From the NCBI GenBank assembly GCA_943736015.1, contig OX031065.1, positions 39,384,427-39,448,426 of the forward strand: a stretch of 64,000 bases of DNA. The letters are read 5' to 3'. The notes beneath the pieces were generated by a model. That model worked only from the letters and a program-made list of their open reading frames with translations. It searched no databases and was not told the DNA's origin. Shown here in pieces: positions 12,355-27,400 of this stretch; within the stretch, counting starts at the first letter, position 1, and every line of letters begins with the position of its first letter. This DNA is from Tridacna crocea (lineage: Eukaryota; Mollusca; Bivalvia; Cardiida; Cardiidae). The translations under genes were made by a program, and so were the position numbers.

Positions 12355-12475
12355 TCAAGTCATCAAGTCTTTGACAGCATCACAGAAATTCTTGGCCCCT
12401 TTTTGTAGTGATTTCTTATCACAGTAGCTGATAGAGAGTCTTGCACAATTTTGACACTTCCCTGTAGGGGACGTG
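12355..12475 (-). CDS. aminotransferase exon 9 (terminal)
   Basis: The acceptor 'tttcag' precedes CACGTCCCC. The exon encodes the C-terminal small domain with [10 protein letters not shown], including the conserved carboxylate-binding Arg, and ends in LMT and TGA. It enters in phase 2 from exon 8. Confidence 0.85.
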
Positions 12476-15400
12476 CTGAAAATAAAATGAATTATAAATA
12501 AATAAACAAACATGGAGAATTCAATACAAAACAAGAGGATCATGATGGTCCTATATCACTCACCTGAGCACTAAGGTCTACAATGAAGATAATGACCAAA
12601 TATTGAAGTTCGAGGGCAAATGAAATTAAAACAAGAGCTGCAAATTGTCGCAAGATATGCAATCCCACCGCGAGTTGTCAAGGAGATATAATAGTTGCAA
12701 AGGGCAACAACATGTTTACCAAGTCTAAAGTCAATTTGACTTGAGACTTCAAAACTCCACACTGGACAAGCAAAAACTACTGTAAGAATGAAGATTAAAG
12801 TGAAGTTATTCAAAATCTGTGCTAGGTAGAATTATTGTTCTTGCACACAGTACTCGGTAATATTGCAACAAACATGCATACCAATTTTGAAGTCGTTCTG
12901 ATTTGAGATGACAAAGTTATATTCCAGACAAGCAATAAATGCAGACCCATGTCAGATTTTATCGAGACAAACATTCTAACTAATTTTCAATTCAGCTTAG
13001 CAAGAAATGTGGTCCCTAGAGTGCTCACAAGAAGATTTTTAAAGATTTCCCTCCTTATCTGTGAAATCTGAGACCGACAACATAGGGCTAACTTTCACAC
13101 CAGGGCCATAATTAGAAGTATTTTGGTAGAGGTCCACTAGATGATGCTACATGCCAATTATGAAAGCTCTAGCCCTCATGGTTTGGGACCAGAAGATTTT
13201 CTTTATCGCTATGTGAAAGCTCTAGCCCTCATGGTTTGGGACAAGAAGATTTTCTTTATCGATATGTGAAATTTGAGAACCCACAATGTAGGGTCATTTT
13301 CAACACTAGGGTAATAATTTGAGGTATTTTGGTAGAGGGCCACTAGATGATGCTACATGCCAAATATGAAAGCTCTGGCCATTACCATTTGGGACAAAGA
13401 GATTTCTAAAGATTTTCTTCTTTATCTCGATTTGAAATCTGAGACCCACAACATAGGGCCCATTTTTTACATCAGGGCCATACTTTGGATTATTTTGGTA
13501 GAGGGCCACTAGATGATGCTACATGCTAAATAAGAAAGCTCTGGCCATCACCATTTGGGACAAAAAGATGAGCAACATTCGAGAACCCACAACATAGGGC
13601 CATTATCAACACTAGCGCCATAATGTGAAGTGTTTTGGTAGAGGGCCACTAGATTATGCTACATGCCACATATGAAAGCTCTAGCCCTTACGGTTTGGGA
13701 CAAGAAGATTTTTAAAGTTTTTTCTTTCAATTGCCATGGCAACCAGAGTTCTTCATGGAATTCAAATCTTTGAAGTATTTTGAAAGTGCATCACCTAAGG
13801 ATCATTTCTGTAAAGTTTCACTGAAATCTGATGGGCGGTTTCAGAGAAGATTTTTCAGTAATTGTTTACCGATGGACAGACAGACTGACAGACAGACGAC
13901 GGACAACGACCGATCACAACAGCTCCCCCTGAAGAAATTTTAAGAATTTCTTCATTTCCCTATAGTGCAAGTAGCCCCCAATCACCAGAGCCATGTTTCT
14001 TGATGGATTAAAATTTCACCAACAACTTTTGAAAGGAGTCACCCAAGGAACATCCCTGTGAAATTATTCCAAAATCTGACAAGCGGTTTCAGAGAAGAAT
14101 TTTAAAGAATTCCTTCATTTCTGTATAGTGCAAGTAGCCCCCATTCACCAGAGCCATGTTTCTTGACGGATCAAAATTTTGCGAACACTTTTTGAAAAGA
14201 GTCACCAAAGGAACATCTCTGTGAAATTATTTCAAAATCTGGCCAGCGGTTTCAGAGAAGATTTTCAAACAATTTCTTAGAAATTTCTATTTGGTTGCCA
14301 TGGCAACCAGAGTTTTTGACAGAATCAATTTCTGTGAACAAGTTTTAAAAAGGACCTCCCAAGCAAGATTCCAGCCAAGTTTGGTCCAAATTGGCCCAGC
14401 GGTTTAGGAGGAGTTGATGTTTAACTCTTTACCACATGACAAAATTTTAGACTGGTTAAAATTGAAAGCATTTGCAGATGACAAAATAAAGGTGACTGAA
14501 AAATTGAATTTGTTCTGGGAAGGGTAGAAAACACTGTGGAAAAAGGAGAAAGTGCTGGTGTTTTCTGAAGGCTTCTTTCTCACGGGCGTCAAAAGTAGGG
14601 ATTGTGTGGTAATGGGTTAAAGAATTGTTGACAACGGACTTCAGGTGATCATCAAAGCTCCACTTGAGCTTGCTGTGCTCAGATAAGATAAAAAGAGGGC
14701 TTTCGAAAACAATGAATGCAGTCAGGCAATACAAACAGGTTTATTCATTGGCATGAAAGGTAAAGTTCTGGGAAAAGAAAACCTGAATGATAGAAAACCT
14801 ACTTAAAATTCAATTTTTCAGTCATGTGAGCATCAAAATCAATCACTCTTCCTGAAAATAGGATATTTTCTACCAAAAGATTTAGAATCAATCATGCATC
14901 ACTGCAGTTTGATAATCAAGGGAGGTAAATAGTAACAAACTTTATCCTTTAAAAGAAGAATTATTTCCCTTGATTCATGTTTAAGTTGAAGTGACTATAT
15001 GGAAGCCCTTGTCAAACTTCTTATCCCTGGGATAGAGTCATTTTGACCTCAGACCTATAAAATGAAGAAACTTATTAAAGGTTCATTAGATAAAGCTACA
15101 GGCCCAATTTAGTAGCCCTTGGCCTTGTGGTTTCATAGAAGATTAAAAAATTTTTTTTTTCTGTTTATGAAGGAATTAAATTCTTTCATGAAATTCTGAA
15201 GAGGACCATGGCTGGATCATTTCTGTGAAGTTTCATCAAATTTGGATAGGTAGTTTCAGAGTAGATGTTTGAAATAAAAGTTAACCCACCCACACACACA
15301 CCAACACAAACACTGATGCACGCAAGACGGACACCAGGCCATGACATAAGCCTGATGGCCTTCGGCCAGTGGAGCTAAAAATATAATCAAAATCTATAAA

Positions 15401-18400
15401 ATGACATTTTATAATTTTATCTTGAATTCAACAGGAAAAATGGCTTATGAAATTGTTGCGTTAAAACGAGAAACTTCTACCACAGGAAATATAAGTTCTC
15501 CTATTCCTAGAATACTTTCCATCCTTTCTACAACAATTTCCTATCATTGGAGTCACATAATTTAAGTGGTCATCTGGTTACTATCATTTTCTCCTTTCCC
15601 CAATTATTTACAGCAAGTTATCCTTTGGTGCTAGAAAATTATGAAAAAAAAACCAAACCTTTTTACCATATAGCTTTACAGTGACTCTGACAGTAGGACC
15701 ATGTCTGCAGAGGTGAGGCTGAAGATTTCAAATTTCATAGGAATTTGTTAAAAAATAAAGTACCACTTTTGTTATATTTTAACCCTGTACCAGACAATTC
15801 CATGTTTTAGCAACCTAGAGAAAAAAAGTTCTGAAAACTAAGCTTGAAGAGGAGAAAATGAAGGTGAGCAGCATTTTCTACTTTTCCCACAATTTTTTCA
15901 ACTCAATTTAATGCAAATTTCAAAATTTTTGCTGCCCATGATTTGCCTACTGCATAATTATGACTTAAATTTGGAAAATTCTAAATTTTTGCAGTAATGA
16001 GTTTAAGTCAATCTTACCTTGCACCATGAATAAAATTAACTCCATATTTAGCAGTAGCCAATTCCAAAAGCTTGATGGAGTCAATAGAAGGATGTAACTC
16101 TAGCCAAATAAAGAAGCCTCCACTAGGGTTATGGAACTTAACAGTATCTGGTAAATGTTCTTTCAGTGTCCTACACACTAGCTCCATCCTTTCCTACAAT
16201 AGAAAAATTATGATCCTGACATGGATACTTGCTTTTAAAATCATGTGGAATACTGCCCATGGAAATAAGGCAGAATTAGCAGTTGCACAAAATGAGAAAA
16301 TATGAGATATCTAGTGTTATATAATGGAATAATTAACCCTTTCCCAAACAAGCCCTGGTTTTTACGTGTCTGCAGTAAAAGTCTTTCAAAACACTGTGGA
16401 AAAAAGGAGAAATTGCTCGTAACGAGCAATTTTTCATTTTCCCACAGTGTTTTCTACCCTTTTTAAGAACTTTCTGCAATTTTCTCCAAATCTAAAATTG
16501 TCGTCTGTAAACTCTTTCAGTTTGGAAGGGTCCAAAATTTGTTGTTTGGGAAAGGGTTAAAAAAATTCAGTTTCACCCCCAACCTCTGAAGACTACTTTT
16601 GTCATGCAGCCTGCAACTTTTTAAACATTCTTGCAAAATCAAAAATTACTCATAACCAGCATAAATCCTTGGCTTCACTCCTGAAGAATCCGAGACGCAT
16701 CATTTTGGACAAGGTCAAGAGGATAAAGTATACTCTCCAGTATCCATACAATATTATAAAGACTGACAATTTTTTATTTTAGTAGTTTCAGAAACATTTT
16801 AGTGATTAACTCTTTACCAAATGACAAAATTCAAGACTGGTCCAAACTGAAAGTATTTGCAGACGACAAAATTAAGGTGACTCAAAAATTCAACTTTGTT
16901 CCAGGAGGGAAGAAAATGTTGTGGGAAAAGGAGAAAATGCTGGTTACCAGTTTTTAAAAACCTTCTTTTCCAGTATCATGAGAACCAGGGGATTGTTTGG
17001 GAAAGGGTTAATTTCAAAACAAAAGTTGCCATGTCAAAGTTTTAGAAAACAAAGTTTTATTTCTACTTCTGAGCTGTCCATGTGGGCTGACCTGGGTCAA
17101 ATCATTTTGCTTTTTGCAGTTGGTTAATTTTCTGATGTCACAGGACCATTTTAGGAAAAAACAGTTCTGTTATTCTAGTATGTCACATATTGTTTGGTAT
17201 AATGCATCACAAAGACAAAATGACAACTGACAAAATTATACAGAGCTCCAGATACATATGAATCCAGAGTGATTTTGAATTCAAAACTGGGGAAAAATCA
17301 AAGTACTGATAGTACCGAAGGCCAGGAAATTGAGGATACAAAACAACACAAGAGGTCAATTTTAATTAATACAAACAGGTAGACGGACAGGGATACAAGC
17401 GGATTCCACTAAGCCACTGGAATTCTTGGTTTTAACAGGAAATTTTGAACTGATACTAGAAAGCACCAGCCAGAAACTAATTAAGCCAGAGCTAGGCATG
17501 TGCTCACAGTTTTGGGGTACTTGATAATGGCTTAAAATACTTAGTAATTTGTCGTGCTTGTAAACAATCCCAAGTAAAAATTGAACTATTCAATCGGTGC
17601 AATACCAACTTTGGTTATCTAAATTTTCTGAGACATGTGATGTCTTGTAGTCCTGAATGACGTTATTTTTTACATTCATTATGCAAGAACATATTTATTT
17701 TTACTGATTTCAATGAAAATACATGTAAGATAGATATCAATGTATGACACTAGTAGAGAGAGATAAAAAAAAAAAAAACACATTAAATGACAAGCAAACG
17801 ACTACAGAAAACAAAAGGGCCATGATGGCCCTGTATCGCTCCACTGGCTAATTCGTAAAAACACTACAAGCCAAACATTACATTATTTGGCCAACTGGTT
17901 TCAAACTTAAGGGCATACAGTTTTTTTCCATAAAAAACTACAAAAAAGTTGTGAACCCTGGGCAAATCCAATTTTGACCACAGAGCTATAATTACTTGAA
18001 TCCTGGTGGAGGTCTACAAGATAAAGCCCCATACAAAATAATACAGGTCTAGAATGTGTGGTTATAAACAAGAAGATTTTCAAAGTTTTCTTAATAAAAG
18101 GCCCTGTAAAACATAAAATCCATGAGACAGGGCTAAATTTAGTGGTCCTAGTCTTTATTATGGTTAGTAACAAGATGACTAATAAAGTTTTCACCACAAA
18201 AGCCCTCGTAAAACTTGTGACCCCTGGTGTGGGGACAAACTTGACCCTAAGGCTATAATTTGGGCCCTCCTGGTAGAGGCCAACTTGATAAAGCTAAATG
18301 CAAAATTTGATAGCCCCGTAGGCCTTATGGCTAGGTACAAGTAGATTTTTAAAAAATTCCCAATATGAGCCCATGTACAACTTGTGACCCACAGGACAGG

Positions 18401-21400
18401 GCCAAATTTGACCCCAGGGCTACAATTTGGGCACCTTTGGTAGACAACCACTTGATAAAGCTAGATGCAAAATTGAGTAGCCCTAGGCCTTATGGCTTGG
18501 TACGAAAAGATTTTTAAAGTTTTCACTATATAAGCCCATATAAAACTTGTGACCCCCGGGGCCGGGCCAAATTTGACCTCTGGGCTATCATTTGGGCACT
18601 CTGGGTAGAGGTCTACTAGATAAAGCTACATGCCAAATTTGGTAGCCCTAGGCCCTATGGCTAGGTACCAGAAGGATTTTAAAGTTTTCCCTATATAAGC
18701 CCATATAAAACTTGTGACCCCCGGGGTGGGATCAATTTTGACCCCAGGGCTATTATTTGAAGGAACTTGGTAGAGGTCCACTAGATAAAGCTACATGCCA
18801 AATTTGGCAGCCCTAGGCCTTATGGTTTCAGAGAAGAAGATTTTTAAAAATTTTCAATATTTTTCAGTTTTGTTGCCATGGCAACCAGAGTTTTTGAAGG
18901 AATAAAATTCTTTCAAGGAATTCTGAAGAGGACCATGGCAGGATCATTTCTGTGAAGTTTCATCAAAATTGGATGGGTAGTTTCAGAGAAGAAGATGTTT
19001 GAAATAAAAGTTAAGGCGCGCACGGACGCACGCACGCACGCACGCACGCACAGATGGACGGACGGACGGACGCACGACGGACACCGGGCCATGACATAAG
19101 CCCGCTGGCCTTCGGCCAGTGGAGCTAAAAATTATAAGCATTTATTCGGTTTCAAATCAAAGTCAATCAAAGACATATTTTTAAGAATCACACATGTGTA
19201 ATCTATTTGTGACAGGTGTAAAAGGTGTGAAATACATCCTATCAGTGTGTAATAGGGAGTATAAACAATGGCAGAACTACCAAATAACTCTCGGATAAAG
19301 GTAAATAGTACACATAATGTACATACTAAAGACAACGAACTTTCAAAAATATTTTTATAGACAACTTGATTAACGATATGGATGAAATTTGATGTTGGGC
19401 TAAAATTTTATTTGGGGACGATTTCACCAAAGAAATCGTCTCCAGGGGACGATTTCCCCTGAGTGATAAACATAACAAGGTCCAAGCAGTTTGGGGACAA
19501 TTTCTCCAGGGGCCGATTTCTCCAGCATTCTGCTGAAGTACCCTAGATTTAATCGATATACATAAGAAAAAGGGATAAACATAACAGGGGCCAATATTCT
19601 ATATGTATGTAGTTTGCTTTATTTACAATCGCATTTTAGTGGAGACGTGTTTTGTGACACATAATTATGTTCAAATGTCAACACAACGTTACAGACAATC
19701 TCAGAGCAGAGTTGTCGTTAGTTATTCTCACCATACATGAATGTGAATGATCCGGAGTGCAAGAGAGAGCGTTATAGATATTAACCGTATATAGCTCATA
19801 GGAATACACAACTGCCGGATAAAGCTAAGTTTATTAGGTTACGTCTTTATTAGGTCAGTGTTAATGACAAAAACGGGATAAAAAACACACACTCGTCAGT
19901 TATTAAAGAGTCGTAATACCCTTGCAATTCCATGGCGTTTTGCAGATGAAAGCTTTGAGGAAAGGAAAGCATTCACACCGTGTGATAAGCAATCTCTGTA
20001 TATACTTGAGAAACTAGTTGTTTTTGGCAGACTCAGCGATATAGAGTGGACACACCGTCCAACATTTTTGTCCGAAAAGGCAGCTTACGATCCCTTGAGA
20101 GGGATTCCCTGGCCTAAAAATCCACTAAACTCTTTGTCAAGGGTACTCATTAATATCGGCTCATCCAGACAATTCTAATGAAAACCCACAACATAGGATT
20201 TGAGAGAATAAAATGGATACAGAACGCCATCATCCCCTCTTATCTGGAGCTCTGATTATAGACTGGTCCAAATTGAAACCATCTGCAGACGACAAAATAA
20301 TTGTAACTAAAAAATTGAAATTTGATTAGGGAAGGGTAGAAAACATTGTGGGGAAAAGAGAAAATGCTGGTTACCAGCATTTTCTCCTTTTCCCACAATG
20401 TTTCCAAAAGGCTTCTTTCTCAGGGTTGTTAAAAGTCGGGATTTTAACTCCTTTTTGCAGAGTGACATTCACTTGCTTTGCTATCCTATTGCTTTCCTTA
20501 CCCCATATTCCTGTCTAAGACCAACAAGATGTTTCTGTAACAGTCCATCCTTCAATGCTGTGGTCATCAGTTTGGATGTGTAGTGGTTAAACGCACCTCC
20601 ACTCCAGGCTGTGTTACTGAAATAGAGTACAGTGCTTAATTCTCTACCACACAATCCCAACTTTAAACAATGCTAAGAAAGAAGCCTTAAAAAAAAAAAA
20701 AATGGCGTGAATAGGAGAAAATGCTGCTCCTTTTCCAATAATGTTTTCAATCCCATCAAAGATAAAAATAGATCATTTTAGCAATATACGGTTTGTCATT
20801 TGCAAATGCTTCGATTTTGGTTGAGTCAAAATGTATTATCTGGTAAAGGTTTAATAGGGGCAGTACAGTGTATTTTACTTTTTGTGGAAAATGCACCATC
20901 GATGAAAGAAACGCAGTTAACTCTTTACCAAACGATAAAATTATAGACTAGATCAAAATGACAGCATTTGCAGACGACAAATTAAAGATGGTTGAAATGA
21001 CAGAATTTGTTCTTGATTGAGTAGAAAGCATTGTGGAAAAAGGAGAAAATGCTGGTTACTAGCATTTTCTCCTTTTCCCACAATGTTTTCAGTAGGCTTC
21101 TTACTCAGGGTCGCTGAAAGTCGGGATTGTGTGGAAAAGAGTTAATTCTTGGTAACAAGGGAAAACAACCTGTGCTATATTGCAAAAGCTATTCATTAGT
21201 TGCCGCGCAGAAGCGTGCGACCAAATTTTTAATAGTTTTTCGAGTTAGGACATGGATAGTGGGAATTTAATTTTTATAGGGGTGTTAGGTTAACAAGGAA
21301 TCTTTCTACTTCGCCTTTAAACTGGCTTTTTAATGCATTCTTAAACTACAAAATTACAATACGATACTATTTTTGTTCTGTTAATACTTACAACATAAAA

Positions 21401-24400
21401 AAAATCCGCCCAAGTATTACTTTTATTTTCGCTATTCGTGAGAAATAGACTTGTCCACATAAATGCCTTGTTTCCATTGGTCTAGGCTGTACAGGTTTCC
21501 AGTCATTTCGTACCTTGTTAATTTTGTACCTAGGCCATTTCGTATGATTTTGGTATGAATTTTTTTTTGCGGCGACTTTGATGCTTTGCATCAACTTTTT
21601 CTTGTATATTATTGTAAAAAAATACTTTCTATTTTGGTCATTTCGTACCCAGTTGGTCATTTCGTACAAACTTCGTACACAGGTTTAATTATCATTTTGA
21701 TTATTTAGTAGATAGTTTTTCCTACTACTTGTGTGTTTTTGTTGAATGACCACTGCTAAAATTGTACATTGCTGAAATTGTGCTAAATTCCGCTGAAGAA
21801 CGAGTATGATGGTTATGATTGTATCTGACCATTATTGGTTACCTCTTTCTAAGTTTATTTTTTAAAACAAAGATAGATTAGAATTCCTTTGTTTATTTCT
21901 CAACGAGCTCTGCATAAATTTAATTTGTGGAAAAAAACCTGGAGAGAGGCCACTTTTTCGCTGTGTTGTTTATAAAGCGCGATGCAAAACCATGATTCTT
22001 TATTAACACTGTTCACCAAACAGTAAAGTCTTAGACTTGTTTAAATTGAAAGCATGCCTTGCAAACTTACGTCCTCTTGAATCATACTTTCCTAGGACAG
22101 CAACATTTTAGTAACTTAGCCCTGCTTTCCCAAACAAACACGGGTTATCACATGTGTGCTGTCAAATTCTTTTGGAAAAAACATGTTGGATAAGGAGAAA
22201 TTGCTCGTTATAAACAATTTCTTCTTTAATAAATACTTTTTCCCCACTACTAGCGAATTTTCCACCATCTGCCAAGTCTTTGAATTTGGAAGAGTCTGAT
22301 ATTTGTTGTTTGGAAAAGAGGTAAGAGAGCGCTGTGATAGGATATTAGATACTGTAACAGAAGATAAGTTTTGATATAGATTCACAGTTACATCAATTTC
22401 ATATTGTGTTAAAAAATCTGCTGATGAAAACTGACATTTACTTACTTGCCCTGGCTTTCTTGAAGCATTAAACAATTTTTTTTTGCTTTGCATCAACTTT
22501 TTCTTGTATATTATTGTAACTGCACAATTAATTCTTCCAGTGATCAACACAAGTTTCAGAGATGATTTTTTTTCCCCAACAAAGTGAGTCTTTAATCCTT
22601 TACCACACAATGGCGACTTTTGACAACCCTGAGGTAGAAGCCTTATGAAAACACTGTGGAAAAAAAGGAGAAAATGCTGGTAATCAGCATTTTCTCCTTT
22701 TTCCCACAATGTTTTCTACCCTTCCCATAGCAAATTTGAACTTCTCAGTCACAATTTTTTTTTGTCATCTGCAAATGCTTTCAATTGGTAACAGTTTATA
22801 ATTTTGTGGTTTGGTTAAGAGTGAAAGAAAAAAGCCTGTTACAAGAATTTTCTCATTTTCCAGTGTTTCAAGCAGATTTTTCATCTGATTTAATAAGACA
22901 TGAGATTGCTTGCTCAAGAATTTAACATTAATATTTGAATCTATTGTTAAGTATTCTTTTATTAACTCTTTATCAAACAACAAAATTTTATGGAGGTCCA
23001 AATTGAAAGCACTTGCAGACGACAAAATAAAAGTAACTCAAAAATTGAAATTTGTTTCCAGCAGGGTAGAAAACATTGTTGGTAAAGGAGAAAATGCTGG
23101 TTACCAGCATTTTCTCCTTTTCCCACAATATTTTCAAAAGAATTCTATATCAGGGTCCTAAAAACAAGGGATTGTTTGGCAATGGGTAAACCTTTATACA
23201 GATACACTAAACCTTATAGACTTGCCTGTCTGTCTGCCTACCCGTCCATCTCTCTCTCTCTGTCTCTCTCTCAAACAATGAAATGACACCAATTACCACT
23301 TCTGTAAAAACTGCATAATTCTGGGTGGGGCTTCTATCCATCCCAGTCTCAGTCCTGGGGCCAGTATCTTGGAAAATGTACCATTTGAGACAACATTCCC
23401 AGTGTAGTCTTCATCATCTCTGTAAGATGTGAAACAAACAAAACAAAAAATGTATTAAGAAGAATGAGTAGGAACAAAACCTTCAGGAAAATTGCATCAA
23501 TTAACTCTTCACAAAAAAACAAAGTTTTAGACAACAATACACAAAAGTGACTGAAAGCCTGAAATTTAGTTTTGGAACAAAAAGAAAATATTGTGGAAAA
23601 AGGTGAAAATGCCGGTAACCAGGATTTTCTCTTTTTCCCCATAATGTTTTAAAAACGATTTCTTCTCAGGTTTGTTTGAAGTCCGAATTGTGTGGGAAAC
23701 AGTAAGTAACTCTTTGTTTAACTCGTAACCACAAAATCCAAAGTTTTAATAACCATCAGACAAAAGCCTTTTGAAAACATCGTGGGAAAAGGAGAAAGTT
23801 TAATGCCATCCTTTTGATTCGCTTCTGTAAATTCCTTTAGTTTGAAAAAGTCTAAAAGTCTGCCATGTGGTAAAGGGTAATTCCTTTCTCATGTGAAATA
23901 TTTAAGACTGTACCACATCTGCATATGACAAAATTTCAAAATTTGTATAAAATTAGCCTTAGTTTTTTGATATATATAAACCGTTTGTCAACTGACTGAA
24001 ATATAGTTAGAAAGGTTTCAATAAAAATTTAAAGTCAAAATTCTTTTTTAACCCTTTCCCAAATAATCCTGGTTTTTACAAGTCTGGAATAATAGCCTTT
24101 AGAAAAAATGGTAACCAGCATTTTCTCCTTTTCCTGCAATGTTTTCGACCATATCATTGACAAAAATCATCTTTTCAATAAGAGTTGAAATGTCGCCTGC
24201 AAATGCCTTCAATTTGGTTTAATCTAAAAGTTTGTTGTTTGGGAAAGGGTTAAAAGGAGCCTTACAATTTTCAGAATGGTACACGGCATATTTCGTAGTA
24301 TGTACCGATCTGGTGCATGTCAACCCACCAGACAGAGCCAAGGGATTTGATGGCTCCCATCACCCTAGGTATGCCAAGTGAGGTTTTCTCCCTCAAGGTT

Positions 24401-27400
24401 GATAAAACTTGGAACTGTTCGATAAAGAGTTAATATGTATAATTGCTTTTCAAAACTCAAATACATGTACATACCATAGGACTGGATATTTTTGTCAAGT
24501 ATTTTTATCAATTATGTGGCAGACAGTGCGGGACCAGACAAGTTGATTCAGAATAAAGTGACATTTTTATCACATTATTTTTTTCTTTAACCTATTTCCA
24601 CACAATCCCTACTTCTGACGCCCCTGAGAAATACTCCTTTTCCCACAGTGTTTTCTACCCTTCCAAGAACAAATTTCAATTTTGCAGTCACCTTTACTTT
24701 GTTGTCTGCAAATGCTTTCAATTTTGAACCAGTCTAAAATTTTGTTGTTTGGTAAAGAGTTAATTTGGTCATCAAGACTTTTTCAATCATACACACAATC
24801 CCAAGGCTTTAACCTTTTACCACACAATCCTGACTTTTGACAACCCTGGGGCAGAAGCCTTTTGAAAACATTGAGGGAAAAAGAGAAAATGCTGGTAACC
24901 AGCATTTTCTCCTTTTTCCACAATGTTTTCTACCCTTCCAAAATCAAAACTCAATTTTTGATTCATATTTGTTTTGTTGTCTTCAAATGCTTTCAATTTA
25001 GACTTGTCCAACATTTTGTTGTTTGGCAAAGAGTTTATGACCTTGAAGAAGAAGGCTTTTCAGTCACATTAAAATGGTAGTCTTTAAAACCTTTCAATTG
25101 GAAGAGCTTAGATTTTTGTTGTTTGGTTAAAAGGTGAAGCATATATTTCTATGCCCGATTCCAAATCCCTGTCCATTCATCCATCAAAATTGACGACAGT
25201 GTCAAAGTTAAGATCTTAAATTAACAAAGCAAAAACATGTGTTTTAATATCCCTGCCAGACTGCTTTTGAAAACATTCTGGGAAAAGGAGAAAATGCTGG
25301 TAGTTGGTATTTTCTCTTCTTCCTTCAATAATTACTACTATTCAGAGACCAAATTTCAATTTTTTAGTCATATTCATTCAATCATTCGCAGATGCTTTCA
25401 GTTTCCGCAAATCAGACTAAAATTTTGTTATTTTTTGAAGGACTAAATTACATAATTATACTTCTTATCATATGACGAAAGCCTGGCTGGACAGCTCCCT
25501 TTTCCAGTGTAATACAACAAATTGTAAACATCTTCTGCAAACAGCATCACATCATGTTTTCTAGCAACTTTAATAAGGTCCTTACATCTGTCTGAAATGG
25601 TAAATTTCACATAAATGTAAAAATTGGTATAATTAAACACTTAGATATTGTGAGAGGATTCATTCCTTTCTCACCCTTGATATCGTTTTAATGATACTTA
25701 TGTGGGAAAGCAGCCAGTGATATGGAAAGACTATTGTTAACACTTTACCACACAAACCCGACTTTTAACGACCCTGAGAAAGAAGCCTTTTAAAAACATT
25801 GTAGGAAAAGCAGAAAATGCTGGTAACCAGCATTTTCTCCTTTTCCCACAATGTTTTCTACCCTTCCCAAAAGGAATTTCAATTTTTCAGTCACATTCAT
25901 TTTGTCGTCTGCAAATTCTTTCAATTTGGACCAGTCTATAATTTTGTTGTTTGGTAAAGAGTTAAGTGGACAAAAAGTAAAGAGACTTTGCAGCTTTTTA
26001 CCAAGTTCTAAAAGTCTTTTTTTTGGAAACCACTAACGCTTGGACAGACTGTATAAAAATTAAAGTGACATTGATTTTGTTGAATGCAAATAGTTTTAAT
26101 ATTGACAAGAATTAATCTTATCATTTGGTAAAGAGTTAAAGAATTATAAGGCAAATTCTTGAAAGGAAACAGAAAAATAAGTGTAATCATACTTGCCCTC
26201 TGACATGCAATACCCTTTTGGATTGTTGAAAGTTGGAATTGTATAAACAAAACTCCAAAATGGAGTTTTCAGCCCATTTGTTGAAGCTGGCTTGTGTTCT
26301 ATCAATAATTTTTCCAAAACATCAACCATTATTCCCTCATCATCCGTTGGAACTAAAAATATAAATTACAATGGTCAAATACTATTTAATTTGTAAAAAG
26401 GTTCTTGCAATAATATGATATTTCTGTATTACAATATTATATATTGCAATAAGTCTTATGACACCCGAAAAGGGGCATTCAGCCACTTGTGTAAAGTGTT
26501 GTCTCAAATCAGCCTGCACAGTCTGTACAGGCTAATCCACAATGGTGTCTTAAACTGCATTAAATTTTGTGCCACAGTAGACATGTGCAAAACAGACAAT
26601 TACATAAAATGGAACATGTTCTTTTGGATTACTTGGCTGATCTGAGACAACGCTTTCTACAAATGTGCGAGTGAATTTAGACCTTTGTAAAAAAAAAAGT
26701 GACATTTTACCAAAAAACAAATTTTAAGATCCATCCAACATGAAAGCATTTGTAGATACATACAAATTTTAACAGTACAAAAATGGTGAGACTTTTGATT
26801 GAAAGGATAGAAAATACCGTGGTACAAAGAGAAAATGTTGGATTCCATAATTTCTTCCTTTTCCAACAATTCTTTTAACCTTTTACCACATGGCAAAATT
26901 TTAGATTTATCCAAATTGAAAGCATTTGCAGACGACAATTTCATAGTGGCTAAAATGCGGCAATTTTTCTTCGATAGGGTAGAGAACATTGTGGGAAAAG
27001 GAGAAAATGCTGGTTACCAGCATTTTCTCCTTTTCCCCTAATGTTTTCCAAAGGCTTCTACCTAGGGGGCATTAAGTCATCATCATTGGTAAAAGGTTAA
27101 GCTACATACAATCATCATCTGGAAATATTTTCACCTTCGCCAGTCCACAAACTTTGCTGTTTTATAAAACAAGAGTACCACAATCATGTGGGTATCATGG
27201 CTCAGCAGCAAGTGATTAATTTTGAGTAAACGATACAAGTTAAACAAGAGGACCATTGGCCCTGGAGCAGTCACCTTAGACTATAGCTTTATATCAAAGC
27301 TCTACGCCATCAAGTTTCAGAGAAGAAAATTTTTAAAGTTTTCCTTTTTTGTTCCTTCTTATGACCCCTGGGGCTGGACAAGTTTTGACCCCTATGGCAT

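Noticed and set aside
22116..22709. 197-residue minus-strand open frame
   Set aside because: It runs through two TTAA MITEs and the 36-bp repeat. The sequence is explained by MITE palindromes and termini.
24254..24400. Possible extra aminotransferase exon
   Set aside because: Exons 5 and 6 already join in phase with family-consistent sequence, and no minus-strand frame here fits between them.
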